Assembly (NCBI GenBank): GCA_014879675.1
Contig: JACSRQ010000118.1
Location: 1 to 37,965, forward strand
Length of the DNA stretch: 37,965 nucleotides
DNA from: Ignavibacteria bacterium
GTDB lineage: Bacteria; Bacteroidota; Ignavibacteria; Tepidaquicellales; OLB5
Direction: 5' to 3'
Below, piece after piece: positions 17,495 to 26,038 of this stretch (positions are counted from its first letter, which is position 1; each line of letters begins with the position of its first letter). The position numbers and the translations under genes are program-made. The notes below the pieces were generated by a model. That model had not been told where the DNA came from. It saw only the letters and a program-made list of their open reading frames with translations, and made no database searches.

Positions 17495-17653
17495 AATGAT
17501 ATAAAGATTTTGAAAAACAAAACCAAAAAGAAGTGAATTTTATTCATAAAAGTTGTTATTTAAGGAACTTGCTATATAATTCTGACACATTATAGAAATT
17601 ACTGTACCATCAAAGAAAATGTTATTACGTTTGCTCTCACTTTCCCAATAACG

Positions 17654-17684
17654 CAAAAGGGCTGTCAAACTGACAGCCCTCTTA
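17654..17684 (-). terminator. Rho-independent terminator after phoU
   Basis: AGGGCTGTCA (17658-17667) and TGACAGCCCT (17671-17680) form a perfect 10-bp stem with a 3-nt loop, followed on the minus strand by T4. It separates the pst-phoU transcript from the DUF47-pit unit. Confidence 0.85.
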
Positions 17685-17702
17685 AAAAAATGTATTTTAC
17701 GT

Positions 17703-18389
17703 TTATCTTTCGTGCTGCTCTTCCGGATTGAAATCTTCAGACTGATGCCTGATGATCTCTCCGCTGCAAAGATATACTACATCTTCGGCAATATTAGTAG
17801 CTGAATCCGCAATGCGCTCAAGGTTTTTTGAAATAGACCTGATGCTGAAAAACTCCTTAGTCCTATCCGGATTCTTTTCAATAGCATTCACAGTTCTTTT
17901 GAGCATCTGTTTTGTAAGCCTGTCAACTTCATCATCAGCAGCTAAAACCTCTTTTGCAAGCATAACATCAGTGTTCACAAGCGCATCAAGGCTCTTTTTG
18001 ACCATTGACTGAACTTTGCCGCTGATCTCAATAAAATCAGAAAGGAGCTCGATCTTTTCTTTCCTGGAAAGGTACCTTGCCCGCTTTGCAATATTGGAAG
18101 CAAGATCTCCCATTCTTTCAAGATCATTGTTCATCTTCAATACCGCTACAACAAACCTGAGTTCTTTTGCCACAGGCTGATAAAGTGCAAGTATCTTAAG
18201 ACACTCTTCTTCAATAAGTATCTCAAGAGAGTCAACTTCCCTGTCTCTTATTATAACCTCATCAGCAAGCGCTGTATCGCGTCTTTCCAGCGAGAGCATT
18301 GCCCGCTGGATCTGCTCCTCAACAATTGCGCCAAGGCTCAGTATTAGCTTTTTCAGGTTCTCTATTTCTCTTTGCCAGTAATGCAGCAT
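17703..18389 (-). CDS. phoU: Phosphate signalling protein PhoU
   Basis: A 228-residue, all-helical protein with the two PhoU repeats. The repeat motifs are visible as DREVDSLEILIEEECLKILA in the first half and ADDEVDRLTKQMLKR in the second. DLERMGDLASNIAKRA and NLERIADSATNIAEDV carry the metal-binding ER.xDxxxNIAE pattern. PhoU connects the state of the Pst transporter to the PhoR kinase and represses the Pho regulon when phosphate is plentiful. It is the last gene of the pst operon, 16 bp after pstB, and is followed by a terminator. Confidence 0.95.
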   Translation of the reverse strand: MLHYWQREIENLKKLILSLGAIVEEQIQRAMLSLERRDTALADEVIIRDREVDSLEILIEEECLKILALYQPVAKELRFVVAVLKMNNDLERMGDLASNIAKRARYLSRKEKIELLSDFIEISGKVQSMVKKSLDALVNTDVMLAKEVLAADDEVDRLTKQMLKRTVNAIEKNPDRTKEFFSIRSISKNLERIADSATNIAEDVVYLCSGEIIRHQSEDFNPEEQHER

Positions 18390-18405
18390 AATTTGTTCCC
18401 GCTTT

Positions 18406-19176
18406 CTATCCGAATCTTCCTGTGATATAATCTTCTGTTTGTTTCTGGTTCGGCTTTGTAAATATCTGGCCGGTCGCGCCGAATTCTATCAGATGCCCTT
18501 CGTAAAAAAATGCAGTGTAATCAGAAACTCTGCCGGCCTGCTGCATATTATGTGTTACAATAATAATTGTATAATCTTTTTTCAATTCATTAATCAGGTC
18601 TTCTATTTTTAGTGTTGATTTCGGATCAAGAGCCGATGCCGGCTCATCCATAAGCACTATTTCCGGATTTATCGCGAGCGCCCTTGCAATACACAGCCTC
18701 TGCTGCTGCCCGCCGGAAAGCCCCATTGCGCTTGTATCAAGCCTGTCTTTTACTTCATCCCATAAAGCCGATTTGATAAGGCAGCTTTCAACGATCTCCA
18801 TAAGCTTGTTCTTATCTTTTACACCGTGAATGCGCGGGCCGTATGCAATGTTATCATAAATTGATTTCGGGAACGGGTTCGATTTCTGAAAGATCATCCC
18901 GATCTTCTTGCGAAGCCCAACTACATCAGTCATCGGGCTGTAAATATCGCTGTTATCAATCATGACTTTTCCTTCAAGCCTTGTGCCGTCAATAATATCA
19001 TTCATGCGGTTTAGTGTGCGCAGGAAAGTTGATTTGCCGCATCCCGAAGGCCCGATAAAAGCTGTAACCTTCTTTTCGGCAATATCCATGTTTATATTGA
19101 ACAGAGCCTGCACAGCCCCGTAGTAGAAATCCATTTTATCTACGTGAACCTTACTCTTATTTTCTGTTTCTGCCAT
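18406..19176 (-). CDS. pstB: Phosphate ABC transporter ATP-binding protein PstB
   Basis: A 256-residue ABC ATPase. Walker A is GPSGCGKST at 42-50; the Q-loop is at [11 protein letters not shown]; the signature LSGGQQQRL and Walker [14 protein letters not shown] follow, then the H-loop in [11 protein letters not shown]. The [17 protein letters not shown] segment is characteristic of PstB rather than other ABC proteins. It supplies energy to the PstC-PstA channel for high-affinity phosphate import. It lies 24 bp after pstA and 16 bp before phoU. Confidence 0.97.
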   Translation of the reverse strand: MAETENKSKVHVDKMDFYYGAVQALFNINMDIAEKKVTAFIGPSGCGKSTFLRTLNRMNDIIDGTRLEGKVMIDNSDIYSPMTDVVGLRKKIGMIFQKSNPFPKSIYDNIAYGPRIHGVKDKNKLMEIVESCLIKSALWDEVKDRLDTSAMGLSGGQQQRLCIARALAINPEIVLMDEPASALDPKSTLKIEDLINELKKDYTIIIVTHNMQQAGRVSDYTAFFYEGHLIEFGATGQIFTKPNQKQTEDYITGRFG

Positions 19177-19200
19177 TTATTAATATCCTGAGATCACCGA

Positions 19201-20055
19201 TCACCATTTATACTTTTTTCTTACCCTGATGCGAAATATAATTGCACCGAAGTTTAAACCTACTACTAATAGCAATAAAACGAGCGCAGTACCGTATTGC
19301 ATAGGAAGTATTTTCTGCGCCTCCGGATGCTGCGTTGCAAGTATGTAAAGATGGTAAGGCAGCGCCATTACCTGGTCAAAAACTGATGTTGGAAGCTCAG
19401 GCAGAAAGAATGCGGCAGCCGTCAAAAGGATCGGCGCCGTTTCACCTGCAGCCCTGCCTACACCCAAAATAGAACCTGTTAACATACCCGGCAGCGCATA
19501 TGGAAGGACATTTTTGTAAATGGTCTCCCACTTTGTTGCGCCAAGTGCCAGGCTTCCTTCCCGCATGTATTTTGGTACAGATTTCAGCGCTTCCTCGCTT
19601 GATACAATTATCGTAGGCAGCACCATACATGCCAGAGTTAAGCTTCCTGCAAGCAGTGATGAGCCGAAATCAAGCGTTATTACAAATAATCCAAGCCCGA
19701 AAAGTCCAAACACAATTGAAGGAACACCAGCTAGTGTAACAATAGCCATGCGGATACTTTGAGTGAACTTGCTTTGTTTTGCATATTCAGTAAGATATAT
19801 TGCGCTGAACATACCAAGCGGCAAAGCTACGACAATTGTTCCAACAACAAGAAGCAAAGTGCCAAGAATGGCAGGGAATATACCGCCTTCTGCGCCGCTT
19901 TTTTCCGGATCACCGGTAATGAAATCCCATGAAATTGCAGGCAGTCCGTTGATCAGTATATCGAAAAGAATATAGGCAATAAAGAGCACAACAGAGTAAG
20001 TAATACCCCTCATGGTCCAATAAATGATCTTCTCGCCTGTTCTTTTGTTATTCAT
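19201..20055 (-). CDS. pstA: Phosphate ABC transporter permease PstA
   Basis: A 284-residue inner-membrane protein with about six membrane segments. The permease EAA-type loop is seen in SLALGATKWETIYKNVLPYALPGMLTGSILG, and the PstA-specific AGETAPILLTAA motif follows. With PstC it forms the phosphate channel. It starts 64 bp after pstC; the gap contains tandem repeats (20045-20125) that run into the pstA start codon. Confidence 0.95.
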   Translation of the reverse strand: MNNKRTGEKIIYWTMRGITYSVVLFIAYILFDILINGLPAISWDFITGDPEKSGAEGGIFPAILGTLLLVVGTIVVALPLGMFSAIYLTEYAKQSKFTQSIRMAIVTLAGVPSIVFGLFGLGLFVITLDFGSSLLAGSLTLACMVLPTIIVSSEEALKSVPKYMREGSLALGATKWETIYKNVLPYALPGMLTGSILGVGRAAGETAPILLTAAAFFLPELPTSVFDQVMALPYHLYILATQHPEAQKILPMQYGTALVLLLLVVGLNFGAIIFRIRVRKKYKW

Positions 20056-20125
20056 TTCCTGCTTTTTTCACATCTGTAATTCTTTTGTTAAAACCTGTTA
20101 TTCCTTTTTCAAAAATCTGTTATTC
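20045..20125. repeat. Short tandem repeats between pstC and pstA
   Basis: The motif CTGTTATTC (plus strand) occurs at 20117-20125 and 20095-20103, with variants CTGTAATTC at 20074-20082 and TTGTTATTC at 20045-20053. The spacings are 22, 21 and 29 bp. On the coding strand the first copy contains the pstC stop codon and the last copy touches the pstA ATG. It looks like local duplication of the end of pstC. Confidence 0.55.
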
Positions 20126-20998
20126 GTGTATCCCGTATCTTTTCAGTACGCGGTATGATATCATATTCAATATGAATGTCATAAGCATCAAAACTAATCC
20201 AACCCAGAATAGTGCCATATAATGATCGCTGCCAATGGTTACCTCGCCCATTTCAGCCGCAATTGTTGCAGTCATGGTTCTGACCGACGTGAATGGGTTC
20301 ATACTAATGATTGGTGCATTACCAGTTACCATCATAACTGTCATTGTTTCGCCTACCACCCTTCCCATACCAAGCATAACTGATGCAACAATACCCGATA
20401 AAGCGGCAGGTACAACTACTTTCCATATAGTTTCAAGCTTACTTGCGCCAAGAGCGAGTGATGCCTCTTTATATGCAGCAGGCACACTCTTTATTGCATC
20501 TTCAGAAATAGACATTATAGTAGGTATTGCCATAAATGCAAGAAGCACCGCACCGGTTAAAGCTGTAAGTCCAGTACCCAGATCAAACATCTGTTTGATC
20601 AGCGGCGCGATCACAACAAGCCCGAAAAATCCAAGGACTACCGAAGGTATGCCTGCAAGTATTTCGATAAATGGCTTAAGGAATTCACGCTCTTTAGGAG
20701 ATGCAACTTCAGAAATATAAACCGCACCAACTATTCCGAAGGGGATTGCAATGACTGTGGCAAGGACTGTTACAAGTATTGAGCCTGTAATGAGCGGGTA
20801 AATCCCGAACTCTTCTTTCTGGAATGATACAGGATTCCATACAGAATGGAACAGCTCCTGCAGCCCGGGGCTGCCAATAAAGGGCAGCGCTTCCTTGAAG
20901 AGAAATAAAAATATCAGCAGAACTATGACTATTGATAACGAGCCACAGCTCTGCAGAAAGTATTTTATTATCTTAGCTCTTAATCTTTGCTTATTCAA
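20120..20998 (-). CDS. pstC: Phosphate ABC transporter permease PstC
   Basis: A 292-residue polytopic inner-membrane protein. It has the PstC features LITGSILVTVLATVIAIPFG, GIPSVVLGFFGLVVIAPL and the cytoplasmic loop SLALGASKLETIWKVVVPAALSGI, with the GRVVGETMTVMMVTGNAP motif. The initiation codon appears to be TTG at 20998; no in-frame ATG lies close enough to keep the first membrane segment. It follows pstS by 29 bp in the same operon. Confidence 0.95.
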   Translation of the reverse strand: MNKQRLRAKIIKYFLQSCGSLSIVIVLLIFLFLFKEALPFIGSPGLQELFHSVWNPVSFQKEEFGIYPLITGSILVTVLATVIAIPFGIVGAVYISEVASPKEREFLKPFIEILAGIPSVVLGFFGLVVIAPLIKQMFDLGTGLTALTGAVLLAFMAIPTIMSISEDAIKSVPAAYKEASLALGASKLETIWKVVVPAALSGIVASVMLGMGRVVGETMTVMMVTGNAPIISMNPFTSVRTMTATIAAEMGEVTIGSDHYMALFWVGLVLMLMTFILNMISYRVLKRYGIHE

Positions 20999-21027
20999 AA
21001 AGACCTATCCGTATAACTAAGCGTTAA

Positions 21028-21894
21028 TTATTTAAGTGTTACGTATCCAGTTTCTTCAACAATTTTTTGTCCATCAGGTGATAGTGCATAATCATAAACC
21101 AACTTCATGCTTCCGACAGGTTCACCGTTAAATATCAAAAACAAAGGACGTGCTATTGAATATGTTTTATCAAGTACCGTATTGTGATTTGGAGTTATAG
21201 CAGGTGAATTTTCATCTTTCTTAACATTCAGGACTTTCACGTTACCTTCTTTTGTGTAACCGAGACCGAGGTATCCAATTGACCATTTATCCTGTGAAAT
21301 CGACTGTGCGATTGAAGATGAAGCCGGCATAAGTTTTACACTTGGATCAAAGTTCTCTTTGTTAAGCACATGCTCCTGGAAAAATACATATGTTCCGGAA
21401 TTACTTTCCCTTGATAAAACTGTGATCGGATGATCCGGTCCGCCAAGCTCTTTCCAGTTCTTATACGCGCCTGTATATATTTTTTTGATCTGCTCCATTG
21501 TAATATCTTTTATCGGATTTTCAGGATTCACAATAACTGCGAGTCCGTCATATGCTATCACCTTTTCTACGATGCTGATGCCTTTTTCTTTAGCCTGGTC
21601 CTTTTCTTTCTGCTGCATATCGCGTGAAGAAGCGCATATATCGGTTGTACCGTTGATAATTGCAGCGATGCCTGTTCCAGAACCTCCACCTGTTACGGAT
21701 ACCTGTACTTCGGGAGTTTTTTTCATAAAAGCTTCCGCAAGCGAGCTCATCAAATGAACCATTGTATCAGAACCTTTGATCGTAACTGATTTTTTATCTT
21801 TGGAATCTGTTTTATCTTTCTTTGCACAGCCTGCTGCAGCAAAAGAGAGCAAAACAAGCATTAAAACCGCTAATTTAACTGCTGGATTTTTCAT
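21028..21894 (-). CDS. pstS: Phosphate-binding lipoprotein PstS
   Basis: A 288-residue periplasmic-type substrate-binding protein anchored as a lipoprotein: the signal peptide ends in AAAGC with Cys23, followed by a K/D-rich linker. Phosphate-binding loops of the PstS family are visible: GSDTMVHL, TGGGSGTGIAAI, ICASSRDMQQKE and LSRESNSGTYVFF. It delivers phosphate to PstCAB. It is the first gene of the pstSCAB-phoU operon. The 112-bp gap between phoR and pstS carries the repeats at 21938-21992, so pstS has its own PhoB-type promoter. Confidence 0.95.
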   Translation of the reverse strand: MKNPAVKLAVLMLVLLSFAAAGCAKKDKTDSKDKKSVTIKGSDTMVHLMSSLAEAFMKKTPEVQVSVTGGGSGTGIAAIINGTTDICASSRDMQQKEKDQAKEKGISIVEKVIAYDGLAVIVNPENPIKDITMEQIKKIYTGAYKNWKELGGPDHPITVLSRESNSGTYVFFQEHVLNKENFDPSVKLMPASSSIAQSISQDKWSIGYLGLGYTKEGNVKVLNVKKDENSPAITPNHNTVLDKTYSIARPLFLIFNGEPVGSMKLVYDYALSPDGQKIVEETGYVTLK

Positions 21895-21937
21895 TGTTAA
21901 ATGATTTAAATTATATTTGTTTAATTAGGAATTAATG

Positions 21938-21992
21938 CAAATTATGTTAATAATCTTACCAATCTGTTAGAATATTGTTAAGATATTGTTAA
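21938..21992 (-). promoter_or_regulatory. Putative Pho box upstream of pstS
   Basis: GTTAG 21966, GTTAA 21977 and GTTAA 21988 (plus-strand reading) are spaced exactly 11 bp, and a fourth GTTAA lies 20 bp away at 21946. On the minus strand the array is followed directly by ATAATTTG (21945 to 21938), similar to the -7 element TAnnTTTG. The first repeats also share neighbouring bases (ATATT), so this is the best preserved of the three sites. Confidence 0.7.
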
Positions 21993-22006
21993 GAATTCAG
22001 GGGATA

Positions 22007-23776
22007 TTAATCATATTTTTGGGGAATCTTAACAATAAATGTGGTTCCTTCACCCAGGGTTGACTCCACATCAATTGTGCCGTGCATTGTATTGATGATA
22101 TGTTTTACGATAGCCAGTCCAAGCCCGGTTCCGCCTTCTTCCCTGCTTCTGCCTTTATCTATCCTGTAGAATCTTTCAAAAAGCCTTGGAATATGTTCCT
22201 GCGAAATTCCATATCCCTCATCCTTTATAACGATTACCAATTTATCTTCATCGTTGTGCGCGCTTACTTCAATATTGGTTTTTTTATCGCTGTACTTAAC
22301 AGCATTATCAAGGAGGTTACTTATCGCCTGCTCGATAAGGTGCTTATTAATTCGAGCACTCAGCTTTTCATCACAATCAATATTGATCGAGATCTTTTTT
22401 TCATTTGCTTTGAACTCAAGATCTTCTGTTACTGATTTCAAAAGAGGGCGGATATTTTCAACGTCCATCTTGATCTCTTCCGGTTTTTCTTCCAGCTTTG
22501 CAAGTATTAGAAGGTCATCAATAAGCATATTGAGCCTGTCAATATGTTTCGAGATTATATTCAGGAATCTTACTGCATTCTTGGGGTCATCAATTGCGCC
22601 TTCTTTAAGGGTTTCAATAAATCCTTTTATAGTTGTGACAGGTGTTCTTAACTCATGGGATACATTTGCAACAAGGTCCTTTTTCAGTGTATCGAGCTGC
22701 TTGAGGTTTGAAATATCGTTGAACACAACCAGCGCACCGAGCGCTTTATTATCCATGTCGTACAGCAGCGTACCGCTTAACTGAAGGAACTTATCTTTAT
22801 CATGCTGCAGAATTATCTCGGCTTCCTGCGGATTCCCTTCGGAAATTATCTTTTTGAAAAATTTCTGTATCTCTGAAACACGGATAACTTCCTGGAGTGT
22901 TTTCCCTGTTAAGTTTGTATCTTTGATACTCAGTATTGAAGAAGCAGTTTCATTAAGAAGCAGAATCCGTTCTTCATAATCAACTGCCAAAACGCCTTCC
23001 TTCATGCTTTTCAGAACAACTTCCTGCAGGTTATTCTGCTCACCAATTATATCCAGCTTTTCATCAAGCTGCTTTGCCATAGAGTTCAGGCTCTCAGCTA
23101 TGATTCCAAGCTCCTGGTCCTTTGCTGGGTAAACCTTCAGAGAGTAATTACCGCCTGAAAAATTTACCGCAGCATCTCTAAGCTCATAAACCGGTTCAAG
23201 CAGCTTCTTGATTGCAAAGTAGCCCCCTACAAGGATCAGCAGCCCGAAAAAAACAACCGAAAATAACAATGAAGCATTAGCAGTGCGTGCTTCAGTATTG
23301 ATCAAAGCCAGCGGAGAACCTGTACGGAGCACGTAAATGAGCTTGCCCTCCCTGTCATATACAGGCAATGCAGAATATATATAATTTTCCTTCAGTGTGA
23401 AGCTGTACCTTTGCGAGAGCCCGGTTTTGCCGTTTATTGCCTCCATTACTTCAGGCCTGTCCGCATGGTTATCCATAACAGATGCATCTTCGCGTGAATC
23501 GGCAGCAACCTTCCCATTAGGTAATATAAGCGTTAAACGCATGTTGCTTAAGGTATCAAATCTTGAAACGAATTCTTTTATGTTAAGGGAATCAATGCTG
23601 GAACTTTCAAGCCTTTCTTTTACAAGCCGTGAACGGTGTACAAGCAGATCGGAATCAGCAGTTATTAGGGAATCCCTGAATAATGATGATGCATAAATAG
23701 CGAGGATAACCAAAGGGACAATACTAAGTATGGCGAAAACATAATACAGCTTCCATAAGAATTTTTTATTACCCAA
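22007..23776 (-). CDS. phoR: Sensor histidine kinase PhoR
   Basis: A 589-residue membrane kinase. The first membrane segment is at about 8-31, an extracytoplasmic sensor part runs to about 165, a second membrane segment lies at about 168-192 (LLFSVVFFGLLILVGGYFAI), then HAMP, and a PAS domain (about 245-350: GVLAVDYEERILLLNETAS). The HisKA domain has the phospho-acceptor His374 in NVSHELRTP. The HATPase has N-box NLLDNAVKYS, G1 DEGYGISQEHIPRLFERFYR and G2 GGTGLGLAIV. The full sensor domain is longer than in E. coli PhoR. Translation seems to start at a TTG (23776) with GGGGA just upstream. It lies 27 bp after phoB. Confidence 0.93.
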   Translation of the reverse strand: MGNKKFLWKLYYVFAILSIVPLVILAIYASSLFRDSLITADSDLLVHRSRLVKERLESSSIDSLNIKEFVSRFDTLSNMRLTLILPNGKVAADSREDASVMDNHADRPEVMEAINGKTGLSQRYSFTLKENYIYSALPVYDREGKLIYVLRTGSPLALINTEARTANASLLFSVVFFGLLILVGGYFAIKKLLEPVYELRDAAVNFSGGNYSLKVYPAKDQELGIIAESLNSMAKQLDEKLDIIGEQNNLQEVVLKSMKEGVLAVDYEERILLLNETASSILSIKDTNLTGKTLQEVIRVSEIQKFFKKIISEGNPQEAEIILQHDKDKFLQLSGTLLYDMDNKALGALVVFNDISNLKQLDTLKKDLVANVSHELRTPVTTIKGFIETLKEGAIDDPKNAVRFLNIISKHIDRLNMLIDDLLILAKLEEKPEEIKMDVENIRPLLKSVTEDLEFKANEKKISINIDCDEKLSARINKHLIEQAISNLLDNAVKYSDKKTNIEVSAHNDEDKLVIVIKDEGYGISQEHIPRLFERFYRIDKGRSREEGGTGLGLAIVKHIINTMHGTIDVESTLGEGTTFIVKIPQKYD

Positions 23777-23803
23777 AACAATTCCCCGTATTATTATACT
23801 GCA

Positions 23804-24493
23804 TCAAAAGACCTCCCTGAATTTATAACCAACACCGCGAACCGTTTCAATATATTCATTTTCTTCACCTAGTTTTTTACGAAGCGAAACGATATGAACA
23901 TCGATCGATCTATCGGTAACCGATACACCTTCACCGCGAGTGGAATCAACAATCTGGTATCTTGTCATAACCCAGCCCGGCTTCTTTGCAAGTGTAAGCA
24001 GTATCCTGAACTCAAGATGAGTAAGGTCGATCTGTTTATCCTTAATTGTCACTTCATGTCTTCCAACATGAATTCTCAGGTCACCTCTTTCAATTACAGG
24101 CTTCTCTTCTTCTTCCTTTGGCGGCCTTCTTCTAAGGGTTGCTTTTACTATTGCAAGCAGCTCCCTTGGGCTGAACGGCTTTGTCACATAATGATCAGCA
24201 CCAATTTCAAGCCCTGCAACTTTATCAGCTTCATCAGCTTTAGCAGTCACCATTACTATAGGTATTCCCGCTTTTTGTTTATCGGCCTTAATTATTTTGG
24301 TTATATCAAACCCGTCAACACCGGGAAGCATCAGGTCCAGAATGATGAGGTCGTATTCATTTTCTTTAACCAGTTCCAGCGCTTCTTCACCGCTTGAAGC
24401 AGTTTTTACGCGGTAACCGTTCTTTGTTAAATTGTAGTCAATTAACTCCAGAATATCTTTTTCGTCATCAACTACCAGTATTTTTTCCTTCAT
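23804..24493 (-). CDS. phoB: Response regulator PhoB (OmpR family)
   Basis: A 229-residue response regulator. The receiver domain has the acidic pair DD at 9-10, phospho-acceptor Asp53 in LILDLMLPG, and the conserved Lys in KPFSPREL. The C-terminal winged helix has DLTHLEFRILLTLAKKPG and the recognition helix region TDRSIDVHIVSLRKKLG, with VRGVGYKF at the end. Linkage to phoR and pst makes PhoB the best assignment. Putative repeats of its own binding site lie upstream (24529-24575), so it is probably autoregulated. Confidence 0.93.
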   Translation of the reverse strand: MKEKILVVDDEKDILELIDYNLTKNGYRVKTASSGEEALELVKENEYDLIILDLMLPGVDGFDITKIIKADKQKAGIPIVMVTAKADEADKVAGLEIGADHYVTKPFSPRELLAIVKATLRRRPPKEEEEKPVIERGDLRIHVGRHEVTIKDKQIDLTHLEFRILLTLAKKPGWVMTRYQIVDSTRGEGVSVTDRSIDVHIVSLRKKLGEENEYIETVRGVGYKFREVF

Positions 24494-24528
24494 GTTAGGA
24501 GAATTTTATTTCTTAATGAATTTCTTTT

Positions 24529-24575
24529 GTTAAAATTAGCACTGTATTGTTAAAATGATGTTAAGAATACATTAG
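24529..24575 (-). promoter_or_regulatory. Putative Pho box upstream of phoB
   Basis: GTTAA 24549, GTTAA 24560 and ATTAG 24571 are spaced exactly 11 bp, and a fourth GTTAA lies 20 bp away at 24529. This is the same layout as at pstS and DUF47-pit. The region is shared with the divergent transporter gene at 24714, which might respond as well. A clear -7 box next to the fourth repeat is lacking here. Confidence 0.6.
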
Positions 24576-24713
24576 AAATCAAATTCACTCAAAAATACTA
24601 CTATTTATCTTATAATTAAATTCATTAAAAAAAATGACCTGCGTCACGGAAGCCGTTTTTGCATTTTAAATATATGCATTAACAGCAATATTTGTATATA
24701 GTTAAATGACACT

Positions 24714-25418
24714 ATGAATAATGATATATACATTCTCTCGCTTACGGCTGCCTCAATAGGATTCATTCATACACTTATCGGTCCGGATCATTACCTGCCT
24801 TTCATTATGATGGCAAAAGCAGGCAAATGGAGCAGGATCAAGACTTTCTGGGTTACCATTATATGTGGTATCGGCCACGTGCTTAGCTCTGTTGCGCTGG
24901 GTGCTATTGGCATAGCAGCAGGAATTGCCCTGGATAAGCTGGAACTTATCGAGGGAACACGCGGCGAAATTGCCGGCTGGGCGCTTATCACTTTCGGATT
25001 CCTTTATACGATATGGGGAATTAAAAAAGCGTACAATAACCGCCCGCACTCACACATTCATGTAGATAGTAAAGGTACCTATGTTACTCACGCTCACCAT
25101 CACGAAGGCGAACATGTGCATACTGAAAAACGCAAGTCATTGACTCCCTGGATACTATTTACTGTTTTTGTGCTGGGGCCGTGCGAACCGCTTATACCGC
25201 TGCTGATGTTTCCGGCAGCACAGGAAAGCGTTTCGGGGCTGGTAATTGTGACTACGGTATTTGGTGTTGTTACAATAAGTACAATGATAGCCGTGGTTTT
25301 TGTATCATTGTGGGGATTCAGTTTTCTCCCGCTCGGCAAGCTTGAGCGGTTCACACATGCACTTGCAGGCTTCGCTATATTTGCCTCGGGTCTGGCAATA
25401 AACCTGCTGGGCCTTTAG
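24714..25418 (+). CDS. NicO/UreH-like membrane transporter
   Basis: A 234-residue protein with about six membrane segments. The first segment holds HTLIGPDHYLPF, the HxxxxDH signature of NiCoT/NicO/UreH-type nickel-cobalt transporters and their relatives. The central cytoplasmic or periplasmic loop (about 110-145) is rich in His (HSHIHVDSKG, HAHHHEGEHVH), consistent with metal handling. A later segment has GPCEPLIPLLMFPA, a proline-rich kink typical of this superfamily (LysE/TauE-DsbD-like folds). Its substrate cannot be told from sequence: nickel, cobalt or another divalent cation. It is divergent from phoB with a 220-bp shared region, and its stop is 7 bp from the convergent DUF192 gene. 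Confidence 0.75.
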   Translation: MNNDIYILSLTAASIGFIHTLIGPDHYLPFIMMAKAGKWSRIKTFWVTIICGIGHVLSSVALGAIGIAAGIALDKLELIEGTRGEIAGWALITFGFLYTIWGIKKAYNNRPHSHIHVDSKGTYVTHAHHHEGEHVHTEKRKSLTPWILFTVFVLGPCEPLIPLLMFPAAQESVSGLVIVTTVFGVVTISTMIAVVFVSLWGFSFLPLGKLERFTHALAGFAIFASGLAINLLGL

Positions 25419-25425
25419 AAGCTTA

Positions 25426-25968
25426 CTATTTCGGGTCCAGCTTATATTCTATCAGATCACCTTCTTTAATGCCATATTTTTGGCAGTAGCCGGCGTTTAC
25501 TTCAACCACAAATTGTGATTTTGATTTTGATGGCAGCGACTTTTCAGAATACGGCACGGTATTGTTATGAATTGTATTTATCTCCCCCTTGCTGCTGATG
25601 AAAATTATGTCAAGCGGTAATATCGTATTTTTCATCCAGAATGACTGCATGTCTTCACGCTCAAACATAAAAAGCATACCTTTATTTTCATCCATTTCAG
25701 TACGGTACATTAATCCCTGGGCTCGCTCTGTTGGATTTGCAGCAGCTTCAACTTCAATTTTTGCAAGCGGCTGTCGGGTATCTCTGCTTAAGAAAGTAAC
25801 TTCACCTTCCCTCACCCACTCAGGTTCGTTACTGCTCTTTTTGAAATAAAGGAAATATACCGCAATAATTATCAGGATAAGTACAGCAGGTATTAAAACC
25901 TTTTTCGATTTCCAGAAAGGTACTTTTATATTTTTTTTGTTCCTGATCGATTTGTTAATTTTGCTCAT
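25426..25968 (-). CDS. DUF192 domain protein, membrane anchored
   Basis: A 180-residue protein with a basic N-terminus, one membrane segment (about 25-47) and a C-terminal DUF192 domain (about 60-178). The domain is recognised by ERAQGLMYRTEMDENKGMLF, SFWMKNTILPLDIIFI and VVEVNAGYCQKYGIKEGD. DUF192 proteins are usually small exported proteins of unknown role. The topology puts the domain outside the cytoplasm. It converges with the NicO-like gene with a 7-bp gap. Confidence 0.9.
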   Translation of the reverse strand: MSKINKSIRNKKNIKVPFWKSKKVLIPAVLILIIIAVYFLYFKKSSNEPEWVREGEVTFLSRDTRQPLAKIEVEAAANPTERAQGLMYRTEMDENKGMLFMFEREDMQSFWMKNTILPLDIIFISSKGEINTIHNNTVPYSEKSLPSKSKSQFVVEVNAGYCQKYGIKEGDLIEYKLDPK

Positions 25969-26038
25969 GTTCAGATTAATTTGTGTATCATCCTTAATTA
26001 TGCCTGGATCTCATTATTATGGCTAATTCGACACTCTG

